Source: Volvox africanus (lineage: Eukaryota; Chlorophyta; Chlorophyceae; Chlamydomonadales; Volvocaceae). From it: DNA of 64,000 nt. Every line of letters starts with the position of its first letter. The stretch's first letter is position 1. Under the pieces are notes generated by a model. It saw only the letters and a program-made list of their open reading frames with translations. It made no database searches and had not been told where the DNA came from. Location: the NCBI GenBank assembly GCA_030268105.1, contig BSDZ01000005.1:1054001-1118000 (forward strand), in the 5' to 3' direction. Shown piece by piece: positions 14,301-26,300 of the stretch. Made by a program: the position numbers and the translations under genes.

Positions 14301-17300
14301 TGCACATAGACATGCACATAGACATGCACATGCACATGTACACGATTTGGTCTGGGGAATCATCAACATATCTTTCATAAATTTTATAAGTTCATGTGCC
14401 GGACGCAGGGACAGATGCTGTAGGCATTTATTAATGCATGCTATCTATGATGAGTTGGTGATGAATTTATATTAACGGACCCACGTTGCTGAATTTTTAA
14501 CCTTTTTAGGTGCAGATAGAGAAGATTGCTGTATGCACCTTTACATACAGGCAACGTTGACGATTTTGCTGCTAAGGCATCTGGCGGTAATACACAAGAG
14601 GCGATTAGATCACTTAAAGACTTAAAACAGGAGCTATCTTCTGTAAACGTTATCGTATTTCCATGCACAGAGTTTTTGCACGTGAAACTAAGATGCAGAT
14701 AAGACTCGTCGGTATGTAGGTGTAGACAGCTATATAGAGTAGTTATCTTACGGCGTTATGGGTCAGGCAAGATTTGAGTGATACACTGCCAAGAGTTAAA
14801 CAGGATACGGCGCTCTGCTGCTGGACGAGCGCGCAAGTTCAGCAGCAGAGCGCCGTACCCTGTCGAACGATTTGCAGGATATCTCGAGTAGATGACTGAG
14901 CCATGAGATAGCGAGTTTATTCGAATGGCAGGCGCCAAATTAACAGTGCGATATTGCTGCACAGTGCAGGTATATTAAAGTGCACCTCACTCTCATTCAT
15001 TACACGTCTCACACTGTATGCGATATATTTGCATCAAATATCCCTGCCAACTATCGGCTGGGCTAATTAAGGGCAAATTGTGCCAGATTAAGTCTATTTA
15101 TGCCTAATTAGGTCTGGCAGGCCTGGCAGGCATAATTAGCCCAGCTGTAGTTGGCAGGGTGTTAGGGTACTGAGCCCCCGCCAGTGGAATAAATATCTAT
15201 ATATTTTATGTTGCTTTACATGATCTCCAAGGGAAGATCCCAATCCCGAATGTTCTGAACATGTATACTTGACTCAAAAACTCCCTCCTCATCTGCACCG
15301 AATAAGTCGTACAGTGTGTACGGTACACACAAGTGCAACATTGTAAGGTGCAAAACGCACCTGCCGCAGTATCTATCTATCGAGAGAGAAGGTTTGTTTG
15401 ATATCCCAATGTGTTGCATGCAATTAACAACAGAAAAACATGGCTGGTTCTTTTCCTGCCTCCTGGCTGTCACGCATGTTGTATGTGGGGCCATGCATGT
15501 TGGGCCTACCTATCAAGTATACATCCCTTGCTGACATTCAGGGGAGCACTGCTGCAAGTGTGTGAGAAGGATGCCGACAGCAGGATGGTCTGGAAGCCTG
15601 TGATGGTGCTGGGTGTCGCGCGAGCATATAGTAAGGCAGCCGCTTACCGATGGGCGATGTTTAAGCGGCTCTTGCCTGGTTGCGTTCCAACAAGGCCAGC
15701 CTGTGAGCGGCAAGGTGTTTGGAAGTGGACTGTGAAAGGTGCGTGGGTCTGGTGATGCGATGGGTGTAGTAAGCTGGGGTGTCTACGGGTAGTATCCAGG
15801 ATGGACCGTGTATATATATGGTCATCTTCTGATCAGGCCTTTGCTTATTTGGCGGATATAACAGAGATACAACAGTGGGTGGATGGATGGGCCAGGGTGT
15901 ATTGGCAATGTTGCCATGTCTTATTTTTATCTTGCTTGGGAAGGGGTAAGGGGGGAGTGTTTGTTTTGTGTATGGTGGCAGTTATTGCTGTGGCTCATTC
16001 GTGTATGCATGGACGGTGCTGAGTATGCATGCGGGGGGATGTGTACCATGGTCCACAGCTAGCCAAGGCTTATAACATAAGCAAGGGTACATTTGGTGAA
16101 TGAATGAGTGCTCGGGGTCTGGACCTTCTTTCTGGGTCTTTCTGGGTCTGGGGATAAGCTTGGTCGTTGGGCTAGACGTGTCATCAACATCTCACCTTGT
16201 CCATTAATGGTTCTGTCGATGCTTATAGGGTTCGAAACGCTTATCTGTTACAATGGCCTCACAATCGCAGGTGACATCGGGGGGGTAGCCTCTACAAGTG
16301 AAGCATGCTCACCGAAGTCATTAAAGGACTATGGTAATGCATCCTACGTCAGCTTTCTCCGCACTGGCAGCACACGAGCAGCTGGAGCCGGCAACAAGAG
16401 AGGTGCAGAGCCGACCCGTGTGCGGCTTCTCTACCTGCAAGAGTATCTGCAGAAGAAGGGCTTTGGTACCATTGAACAGTTCGTGGGCGAGGTAGGAGTT
16501 GTGTCGATCGTTGCTTGCGCGTCGATTTGGGCACGCCAGTACATAATAATATACAAATCGACATCTGTGCTGGATACAGGGTGGGTGGGTGGTGAAGTGC
16601 ATATGGCGGGCCTGGGGGGCACAGGACCGGTCTGGAACCACGACCAGACCCAAGGCAGGGTCACACACACCCGGCCAACCCCAGTAGAAGGACATGGTGG
16701 ATAGAGCCAGGCACGCCACTTAGGATATCATGTTGTTACAAGGCCATGTGCTTATGTTGCCTGCATCCATTCAGTGAACTGGATCGGCTACTACCCAAGT
16801 AGGCTGCTGCTACGTGTTGAGTGCAGGTCAGTGTCAATCACCTGCTGGACCGACTATGCGCTATGCCGCTGTTATGGTGGCGTAATTCGACGGGGAAGAT
16901 GAAGGGCACATGGCATGCCATTGAGGGCGACCCTGGCCTTCAGACAATCGGTATGTGTCTTCTTATTAAAAATGCCGTGTGAAATTTTAGCTATGGTGGA
17001 TATGAATGTATATATGCACACACACACACACACGCACAGAGACACGCACATATATATGCTTACATATATATGCAAGGTAAATAGATGTATAACGTATATT
17101 ATATATGTATAGGTTCTGTGTATTATATTTAGGCGCCTGTATATTATATGCAAGTGTATTAGTTGGCTGCCTCATCGTGGTTAGGTTCTCTACGGAGCTC
17201 GTCACTGTACCGGGGGAGCTGTGGTTGATCAGGTCTCTCTGGTAACTAGCTAGCTGGACAACTGATATCAGTGCATGCAGCGGTCGAGCTGCGCTGGTTA

Positions 17301-20300
17301 TATTAGGAGCTTTTGTAGCTACATGAATAATTTTGTAAGGATTTCTGTTCTGCGTAACCTGCTCGCTGTTTTGTTGTTCTGTTTACAGCGGGCACCAGGT
17401 TCCTGTCTGTGAGGCTCCCTCACAGATGGTAGGACCAGGGGTGAGTGCATGGCCTAGCTACCAGTATTTGGTTATTTGCATATTGCAGAGACCGATATGT
17501 TCAACCGCGTAACGGACATCAGATTGTTGCGGCAGCTGACAGCCATTCGAGATGCCGCAGTCGCGCGAAGGCAGCAGCAGGCACATCAGGATGAGGCGCG
17601 GCGGCGACAGCAGCAACTGGCCCAGAAGGCTACTGGCGATGCTAGCAACCTTGAGGAACAGAAATCCGACGAACAGGACCAGCGGACGCAGGCAGAGCAG
17701 CAAGCCCGAGAGGAGGAGCTGCTGCGGAACCAGATCACTGGCCTTGTGGCCAAGAAGCTGCGGCGGAGGTTCTATGTGGACGTCCCGCGAACGCTCAAGT
17801 AAGCCATCCCTCCAACGCTCAAGTAATACCTTCCTTTCAGCGAAATTCCTCCGTGTACACCCAGTATAACATTTTCCTTCGCGGGGCACTCTTTTCTGCC
17901 GCCGGAAAGCCGTGTTTCTTGTGGGCGAAATTTTCCGGGAATCCCCGGAGCAGGCCTACCATTTATATTGCCGTTTTCCTAAAATGTTAGCAAGTTCCAG
18001 GTACCGGGTTCCGGAATGAGCTGCTCAATCTATGTTGTCTATGACCAGTTGTTATGCCGGGCTTATTGTTAAAAGCAACCATGGTATCTAGTGTGTAGGA
18101 TAGGGGGGTACATCACCCGTGGCCACTAACCTGGCAGTCCCTACCTTCCCCGGTGTTTCGGGGCACCCTCATCCAGTCTCCCATGCCGACTTCTCCGAAA
18201 TCAGTGGTTTTCCCAGGTTCAGCACCCACCACCAGCATCCAGCGGAATCTGCCGAATCAACTAAGGCGTCAACTCCGCTACTGGTCAGCTCGCAGGTCAC
18301 TTTAATTGGGGTCGTCACCGTCCATCGACATGGGGGCACCCTGCCCATAACATTAGGGTCTTTGGCCCGCTCTCAGTCGGGGTAGAACCATGGTATCTGT
18401 CTGGGATATGGGGGTTTCGCTTCACCCGTGGCCATTAGCTGGCAGTCCCTATCTTCCCCTGTATTTCGGGTCACCCTCGTCCGTTCACCCATGCATGCAT
18501 GTTGACTTCTCCGAAATCAATTATTTTCCCGGTATAGTAGGTGGTTCAGCACCCACCACCAGCATCCAGAGGAATCTGCCGGATCAATGACGGCCTCAAC
18601 TCCACTCCTTGTCGGCTTGTAAATTTCTATAACTGGGGTTCTCACCGTCCCTCAACATCGGGGCCACATCCACCCTCTAACAGTCAAGGGATTTTCATCC
18701 CGTTCGAAGTTGGGATCAATCCTAGATCCTCCAGGGATCGTGCGTACGGTGTCGTGCCTTACGAAATGCGTCCAAATCCAGATGTGCGTATGTATGTATC
18801 CTTGTATGTATAGGCGTGTTGGGCAACTGCCCAAAATCCTGTTCGCGGACGACGCTCCAAATCGAGACTCTAAGGCCCGACGTGTGGCGTCCAAGACCAG
18901 GCGGAAGAGGTACAAATAAATATGTTAACATCAATTGAAGCTTCTTGAAGAATGCGGTGCTTGTAGATGTCGTAGTTGCCGCCGAAAAGGCATGGATATA
19001 TGCTTATTAGCACCTTATATCGGTGCTTTGTGTGTCGTGCTGTACTACTAGAACAGCGAAATAAAAGCTATGCAAGATTCGTAGACGCGCAACTTGCAGT
19101 GCAATGTATTCATGTTGAACGAGGTATTATTAACTAACCGGTCCCGTGCACTCCTCCTGGGGCCTCACATACAGGGTGGGGGACGGAGCCGACGCAGGCA
19201 GGAAGCGGAGGCTTGGGGATGATGGGAGTGAGGGCGCCGCTGCTAATGCGCAAGGCCCAAGGCAAGTCAGTGTGTTGGATATCCAGTCATCGACACTTTA
19301 TCTCCGCACCTATTTATCTACACGTATGCATGCCAGCACGTCTGTATTTCGTTGCCCTACTTACGATGTGAGATATGTCGTTCCGTCCAAATAATAGACA
19401 GCCGAGGCTATCAGAAGGGAAGGCGGGGACCTTGTAAATTTGAGATACTGCCAGCAAGGGGCGTGCTGGTGAATATTTCTATGCTATTGTGTATTCTCGC
19501 TTGTAGTCACCAAGGCTTCATCCAGGCCTTGCTTCGAACGTTTGTCGCAGGTAAGTCCTACCTAGCCTTCCAATGCGTTCAATGATGGCTATTTGCAGGG
19601 GCTTCCCGAAGGGCACCGAGGCAGCAGCAGCTGCAGATGCACGCGGCACGGGCGCCTTGGACGCCGACAGTGGAAGCATCGGAATCACGTTGTCCAGTAA
19701 TAACAGCAGCGTCAGTGATACTGCTGAGGTCACCGACGGGAAGGGGAGCGCGCGAAGTGAGTGGACGACATAACACTGGATTGCTGCTGCTGCTGGCATA
19801 TAGTAAATCAAAGTGTTCATAGTTAAAGCCAACACCTCAGCAGTGTTCTTGTGTGTGAGAGTATATGTGTGTATGTACAATATTCCATATGATATGGTAT
19901 ATGTGCGTCTACTTTTCATTTATGGTGTGCATGTACACGTTACATCATAACAATGTTTGGATGGAATGTAAACAGCAACAAACACTAACTGACATACACG
20001 TCGTGTGTATGATTGGGCCACAATATTAATTACTTGTGACGTGCTCGTTGTGAGATATTCACTACGAGAACGTGCTGATTCTATTATATATCATATCATA
20101 TATATTGTGCATATTTATACGAGGAATACTGCCGGTGGGAAATATCTGCATTACTTCGTGTGTTACCTTTTCATTCTCGTATATAAGTGGTAGCTTGCTT
20201 GCTTCCTGATGCATGACCCAATACCTACCAACCCCAGATCCCTCTCCTTCCGGGTTTATTTACGGGCCCTCTACTGCTACTGGATGCCTCGATGGTGTCC

Positions 20301-23300
20301 TCCATCCGTTGATGGGGTATTCTTGTCCATTCGAACCTACTGAGGATGTGGGCATTTCTGCAGGACGCAAGCCACCGCCGGCGAAGAAAGCCAAGCTAGA
20401 GGACCCGACTATCCGTTCCATGATGCACAAGCAGAAACTGGTACGACCTCAAAACCAACCAGTTATCGGTCATCTGCAGCACATATACAGTTGTTAATTC
20501 TATATTTAAATAGCTCCTGCGAATACTGTACTGTTTTAGCGGCATACTGCGGCAGAGGACACACAGCAGGAGCTTGCAGGCATCACTTGTATGCATGGTG
20601 CTGCAATCAATCTACTGCATTATTAATGCTGAAGGATTAATGCTTGATCTTCCTTTGACAGGCAGGCGTAAATCTTACTTGGGAGTGTAGTCGTCGTACA
20701 TTTACGCACACACCAACAGGATATAAAGGTGCAGAAGCACCTTCTCAGCATCTCGAGAGGCTTTTGCGGCTCTCAACTACCTCAGAATCTTGCATGTATG
20801 TTGGCATGTCCCTCGCTCGCGATCATTCATGTCCATGCTTCTTAATTTGTCCATGCCTCTTCGTCCGGCTTGCACTTCAGATGCTGAAGCAGCGGCAGGA
20901 GATGAGGAGGCTGCGACAGGAGGCGCTGGTTAGGCGGCAGGCCAAGGGCGAGGTGGTGCAGGGTGGCGACGAAGGCAGCCGACCGCTGTTTGAAGAAAGG
21001 CCGGCACCGAAGGTAAGGCGTGAATGTTCATAGCACATTCCTCCTGATGATGCTAGGCAGGCTTGATGTTCGGAAGCGTCCTTATAAGTGGGTGCATTCA
21101 GGAGGAACACGCCAATAGGATACATAAGTTAAATACAGGCTAGCTTGGTACATCTAGTATGGTCCGGCGGCAGCAAAGTGTTGGACTCTGAACATATATT
21201 ATGCTACTTCTGTGTCTAACCAAAGCACTCCACCAAGGTGACGTTTGTATTGGCTCACCTACCGAGATGTACGGTAAGCCGATTGTGCCTATCACGATAC
21301 TGTCTTGTTTGTTGTTAGATAGGTATGATGTTGACAGCATGATTACCTCTCTTTATTCGCGATCCAAATTTCCTAAGGTACTGCAGTTTACTACAGTAGT
21401 GAAGCTGTGCAACTTGAAGTTTTTGATTACTTAAGTTGGACTATTACGGTTATACCGTGCTTGCCTGGATATTTCCCTCCAGTGCATGCATGCTGTGTAT
21501 CTCACTTGTACAAGTAATAGGAGCTTGGAGAATAAGTGCTTGTGGGGTAGCTAGCTAGCAGCAGGACGGGAAACTGATCCCTTCTCATCAGAATATTCAT
21601 CTGTCGTCCATGCCGTACGTTTCCGATATTCATAGATGGCTGCGTGCTTTGCAAGAAGCCTGAAGGCGCACCAAATCAACGGCTTGCGGTTCATGTGGGA
21701 GAACCTCGTGGACAACTACGCGCTTGAATCCCTGAATACGGTAATAATGTTCCCTGACTGTTCTCTGTTGCCGATCGTATATGAAGCAAGGGAAATCACT
21801 GACGATCCTTACATACTGGATTTACCACAATTATGGATCGAAATAAGTAATGGATTTTAATATGATTTTATATTATATAACACCGACAAGCAGTGTTCAT
21901 TTTGTGTATTATATTTTTTATTGTATTGTACTGTTATATCATACTGCTTTATTACTTTTGATTAATTTCAAGTTGCTTCATACTATTTTATTTCCGATTT
22001 CGATTTCCTCAATAGAATAATGCGGTTTGCTTGAAGATGTGACGCATCATCCTGTCTAGATAGGTTGATGCTCGCTGTGGATTTGAGTCGTTCTGACCTC
22101 CCATGTTTCAACTTGCTTGCCCCAAATGGACAGTCCCTGATAATAATAATGATGATAAGCTTCTCCTTAGCATATCTTCACGCGAAATTGTATGGAATGC
22201 ACAGCACCTTGCCGATTCCTCGAATATTGGTTTCCTTTTTGATCTCTCCTACCGCCGGCCCTCTTTATTTTCGCTTTACGTCCTTGCTGATGAACCCTTG
22301 CTGTATGGGGAGTGTGAAAGGTTGAGACAGAGACTGCAGGAGGCTGCATCCTGGCTCACTCGATGGGTCTTGGAAAGACCCTCTCCACGATCTGCTTTCT
22401 GCACATGTTCCTGGGACAAGCCATGACAGACTCCGACGTGGACGTGGACGGTCTGGCAGGGTGCCGCCGGGCCCTGCTGGTGGTGCCCGCCAACGTGCTC
22501 TACAATTTTTACACGGAGTTTCTGTTATGGCTGCCAGAAGGGGGCAGTGCGGATGAGGCTCTGAGCCGGTTGACTGGCAAGAAGGTGTGGGAGGGCGGGA
22601 CGGCAGGCGAAGGAAGCTTTTGGGTTTCTGTGCTGTAGTTGTCGATGAAGGCACGCTTGAAGGCAGGCGATACACGGACACACAAACACACACACACAGA
22701 CGCAGATAGGTAGATTGACACTTTGGCAGGCAAATGTCAGGAAATGAGCCCCAAGTGCCGAAAGACACAAAGACCTAAGCGTAGCTTGGCAAGAGGCCCA
22801 GCAGCCATCGCACGGGGATGTTTTGCTGCTGTGAACGGGTTCATTGCTTCGTGTTTTATTACCCTGCACGTATTGTTTCGCAGGTCCACGTCCTCCAGAA
22901 CGACGACGTCGAGGTTGATAATTGGTACAATGAGGAGGGTTCCGTGTTGTTGATGAGCACCCGAAAGTTTACCGGCCTGGTGCTGCTGGGCGGGTTCAAG
23001 GTCGCCAAGGCCATGGCGGCCGATGACATCGATGCACGTCAAGCCGAGGTATGTTGCGAGCAGTATGCGCCGTCCCTTAAGTTCATAGAAGAGTGAAAAG
23101 GATCGTATGCCCTACGTAAGGGGGGTAGCAAGTTTCCTTAATTACCTCCGGTCATTACTTGGTCGGTGTCTAAAATTAAATACGCGGTTGGATCTTGGAT
23201 CTACAGGGTGTCAGTCATTGTTTTATATACTAAGGCGCGGGCCATAGGGGTCGCCTGCTGGTGGAACTATTCTGTTCATAGCTGTGATTGTCTGTTCCCT

Positions 23301-26300
23301 TCTGCTTCCTTCCTTCCCGTCACGGCTGCTCTATTTGGTAAAGGCCTTCGCCTGCGCCCACCGAGCACCTGGTGTTGTAGCCTGAGAGCTATGCCGAAGA
23401 ATTTATAAGGTCTTGTACAACATGGCACATACGAAACAAGGTGCTGAAGCACCATGTTGTACATCTGTAACAATATCTCCGCCTGACAGTTGAGGCCCCA
23501 TCGGAAGATGTCCACCAGTTAGACCACAACTGGTCATCATTCCGGGTATTATTAGCCTTAGATATAACCCTAGGATCACGATCACACACCAGCATCTCGA
23601 GAGGCCTTTTCAGCATCAACAACTAAATCAATATAAACGTGCGTATGCATCCGGCTAATCTATTGCTCACCAAAACATGCCCTTCCTCCTCCGCGCCACG
23701 ACTGCTGTTTCGCGTGCGTGTATAGCTTCGGAGCAAGGTGCTGGATGGCGCTGGCCTGGTAGTGGTGGACGAGGCACATGAGCTGCGCAACCCCAACTCC
23801 CAGCTTTATCGAGCCATGTGTTCTTTGTCCACCCGGCGACGTCTGGCGCTGACGGGCTATCCCCTCCAGAATAACCTGGAGGAGTACTATACCATGCTTA
23901 CCTGGGTACAGGGCGATCTTCTCGGGGCTCCTGAGGTGAGCAACGGCCCCGGGGGCTCATTGCGACACAGAGAGGGTGCAATATCGCTGAGGAGGAGAAG
24001 GGGGATGGGGATGGGGATGCGGTGCGAATGCCCTCGTTTACACGGTGTAACTCTACATAATTTATAATCCTGGTAGATCTGGAGAAATGGATACCAGTTA
24101 TTAAAGCGTCATTTAAGCGGCATTGCCAGCCAAGGTTGGCTCATGCATGTGCGTGGTCACCTCTTTGGCCACCTCATGCGCTATGCGTACTGCATTTTTT
24201 TGTCTCCTTCGGTATCCTTTTTTAGGGAAAATATATCCGGTGATCATTACGACGTTGATGCAGGCTTTCAAGAAAGAGTTTGCGCTGGTGATTAAGAAAG
24301 GTGAGTCATTGCGGGGCGGATGCCACCATATCATACCGCTCGCACGCTCGCTCGTTCCCCCCTCCCTCTCCGCAAATCCCACCCACCCTCTGCACATCCA
24401 TACCCCGTCATACAACTACAGGCCAGCAGGCCAGCGCCTCCACAAAGGAGCGGATGGCCAGCAATCAGCGGCTGATGGTGCTCAACGAAATCACCGCTGA
24501 CTTCATCCACCGAGCGGGACCCGAGATTTTGGAGGTGGGGGTCAGCGGTGGACGGATAAATGGATAGAGTGGAGGCACTTAGCAACCTAGTTCCCATAGA
24601 ATCCAATACGTACATATTATAATGATACTTAAAACATGCTTAGTAATATACCTATGCCATGCCTATGCCTATGCCTATGCCTATGCCTATGTCTGATCCC
24701 GTTTGTTCTGCTGCATATTTGCATTCGTGTACGCCCGTGTCTGGTGCCCTTCGCACGCTCACAGCTCACAGCCGCATCTGCTGCTCTTCACAGAAGATCC
24801 AGCAGTTTCTGTTACCACGAAAAATCGCAGGCAGATTGTTATCCTTGCTCATGATTACTGCCTAAGTTAATTACCCTGACTGCTATGACTCTGCTATGAC
24901 TGTTGCAAAACGGCGGGGCCTTCAACGATTGCCTTTTCTTATCATTCCAAATTGCTGGGCCTGCATAACCGGTTGTTGCTGTATTCGACCTGCTGCAGCG
25001 GGAGCTTCCCCCCAAGAGCGAGGTGGTGCTCCTGATGGACCTGAACGACCGCCAAAGGGAATACTACGCGGCATACCTCAAGGTGAGAGATTAGCCTGCG
25101 TCGGCAAAGATATCAAACAGCTAATATACCGCGCGCGAGTAATTTCGGCAAAGTTTTGAGGTTAACAACCACTTTCTCGTTTACGGCTCAATTAGTTGTA
25201 GAAATGGTTCGCATATCGCATGGTTCTTCCGACTTCCGACTTCCGACTTGGGCTTTGCCAACTGGACCCGATCCAGGAACTGGAGCTGCTGCCCAACGCT
25301 GTGGATCGCTACCGACTGTTCCGAGACTTCGAGGTGCTGCGGAAGGTGATGAACAACCCGCGAGACTTCGAGGACCTGCTGGAGCGGGCGGTCAAGGGAG
25401 GGAGCAATAGCATCATACAAGAGGAAGGTGAGGGACGTTTACACTGCGGGTTAGGAGCGCGGAAGTGCGTGGGGTGGAATAAGGGATGCGAGTGCGGTGC
25501 GGGAGGGGTGGGAGGGGTGCGTAGGGACGTATGGTTGCGGGTATGGATGGTGACATGGGAGTGCGGGTGGGTTGTGGGGCTGCGCTTCCTGTCCTTATCA
25601 CTTGGGTCGCCCTGTCTTTCTGTCCTGCTAGATCCGGAGGGCGTGGGCGAGGAGATCCAGTTCCAAGTGATGCCCATTCGGGGAGGTGCTGCCGCTGATC
25701 CACCCGCCAAAGCTGTCGGCGGCAAGCCACAGAAGGGCGAGGAGGCTATGCAGCTCCCCCTGGAGCTGTGTGAGCGGCTGCACAGACGGCTGAAGGAGCA
25801 GCGAGAGGCGCTAGCTGCGGGGACGGAAGGGGACAGGGCTGGCGAGGCGAGCGGTATCGATCCGCTGTGGGGAGCGCTGCCCAAACAATTGTTCGTTGAG
25901 AAGTTGGTCCGGTAAGGCTTGGTGGTGACGGTACATCTAGCAGTCCTATCTTTCCTCCCTCCCGCCGTCTGTTCGGCTTCCCCCTATCCTTCTATCTCCC
26001 CCAACTTCTCTCTACCTACCTACCTACCTACCTACCTACCTACCTACTTTCCTATCACTCATGGCTTCTATGATCTGGCACCGTTTCTCTGGGAGTTAGG
26101 CATCTGGGCGTGATGGGCCTGAAATAACGATTACTTAAGTTTCGTTAACCTCCAATACGGTTTGTGGAATAAGATATTAATTAAGCCTGTTTCCGAAATA
26201 CATCTGCACCGCAGTGTGTGCCAGGCCAATAACGAGAAGCTTGTTGTGTTCAGCCAGAGCCTCAAGGTGCTTGATGCACTGCAGGTACAGAATGGGCGGT

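Larger units (their letters stand above)
14737..15196 (+). repeat. dispersed repeat family 1, copy 2, with nested insertions
   Basis: The second copy of the repeat at 20-320, here inside the long intron 14028-15541. It is longer than copy 1 because of two inserts: a hairpin at 14801-14862 and a MITE-like element at 15042-15159. Outside these the two copies align from GTAGTTATCT to the GTGGAATA block. The differences suggest old copies. Confidence 0.7.
13007..21377 (+). other. ATRX-like gene, middle exons with a conserved-looking unknown region
   Basis: Exons 13007-13090, 13954-14027, 15542-15738, 16271-16491, 16827-16950, 17489-17798, 18814-18909, 19175-19261, 19599-19756, 20364-20440, 20881-21012 and one ending at 21377. 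Exons 15542-16950 are unlike the rest: they are aromatic and hydrophobic with few low-complexity runs (VWKPVMVLGVARAYSK, GVWKWTVKGDIGG, MPLLWWRNSTGKMKGTWHAI). They probably form a folded domain that I cannot name. Exon 17489-17798 is a Gln/Arg/Glu-rich helix, likely a coiled coil. Exons 19175 onwards are basic and low-complexity with lysine patches (PPPAKKAKLEDP) that look like nuclear targeting signals. The 5' edge of the exon before 21377 does not fit phase 0 with any AG I could find. Confidence 0.65.
21636..25427 (+). other. ATRX-like gene, SNF2 N-terminal ATPase lobe
   Basis: Exons 21636-21740, 22340-22584, 22884-23048, 23726-23935, 24264-24300, 24422-24534, 24999-25082 and 25277-25427. 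In order they hold the entry block LKAHQINGLRFMWEN, Walker A MGLGKT at 22363-22380, a LLVVPANVLYNF block, the Walker B box DEAH at 23768-23779, motif III LTGYPLQNN near 23849, the segment ITADFIHRAGPEILE, the block RELPPKSEVVLLMDLNDRQR and a final VLRKVMNNPRDFEDLL. Motif III has Tyr where SNF2 proteins usually have Ser or Thr. The exon at 22340 must receive one base (phase 1), but 21636-21740 ends in phase 0, so a short exon supplying the expected Gly-rich linker was probably missed. Confidence 0.85.

Noticed and set aside
17389..17428. Possible extra exon after a TTTACAG acceptor
   Set aside because: Including it breaks phase with the next exon at 17489, whereas skipping it gives a perfect phase-1 join from 16950.
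19509..19550. Possible exon HQGFIQALLRTFVA with a GTAAGT donor
   Set aside because: It would leave phase 1 before exon 19599, which needs phase 2. Exclusion fits better, although it could be an alternative or poison exon.
25309..25884. - strand open frame of 191 codons across the SNF2 linker
   Set aside because: It is antisense to phase-consistent exons of the ATRX-like gene.
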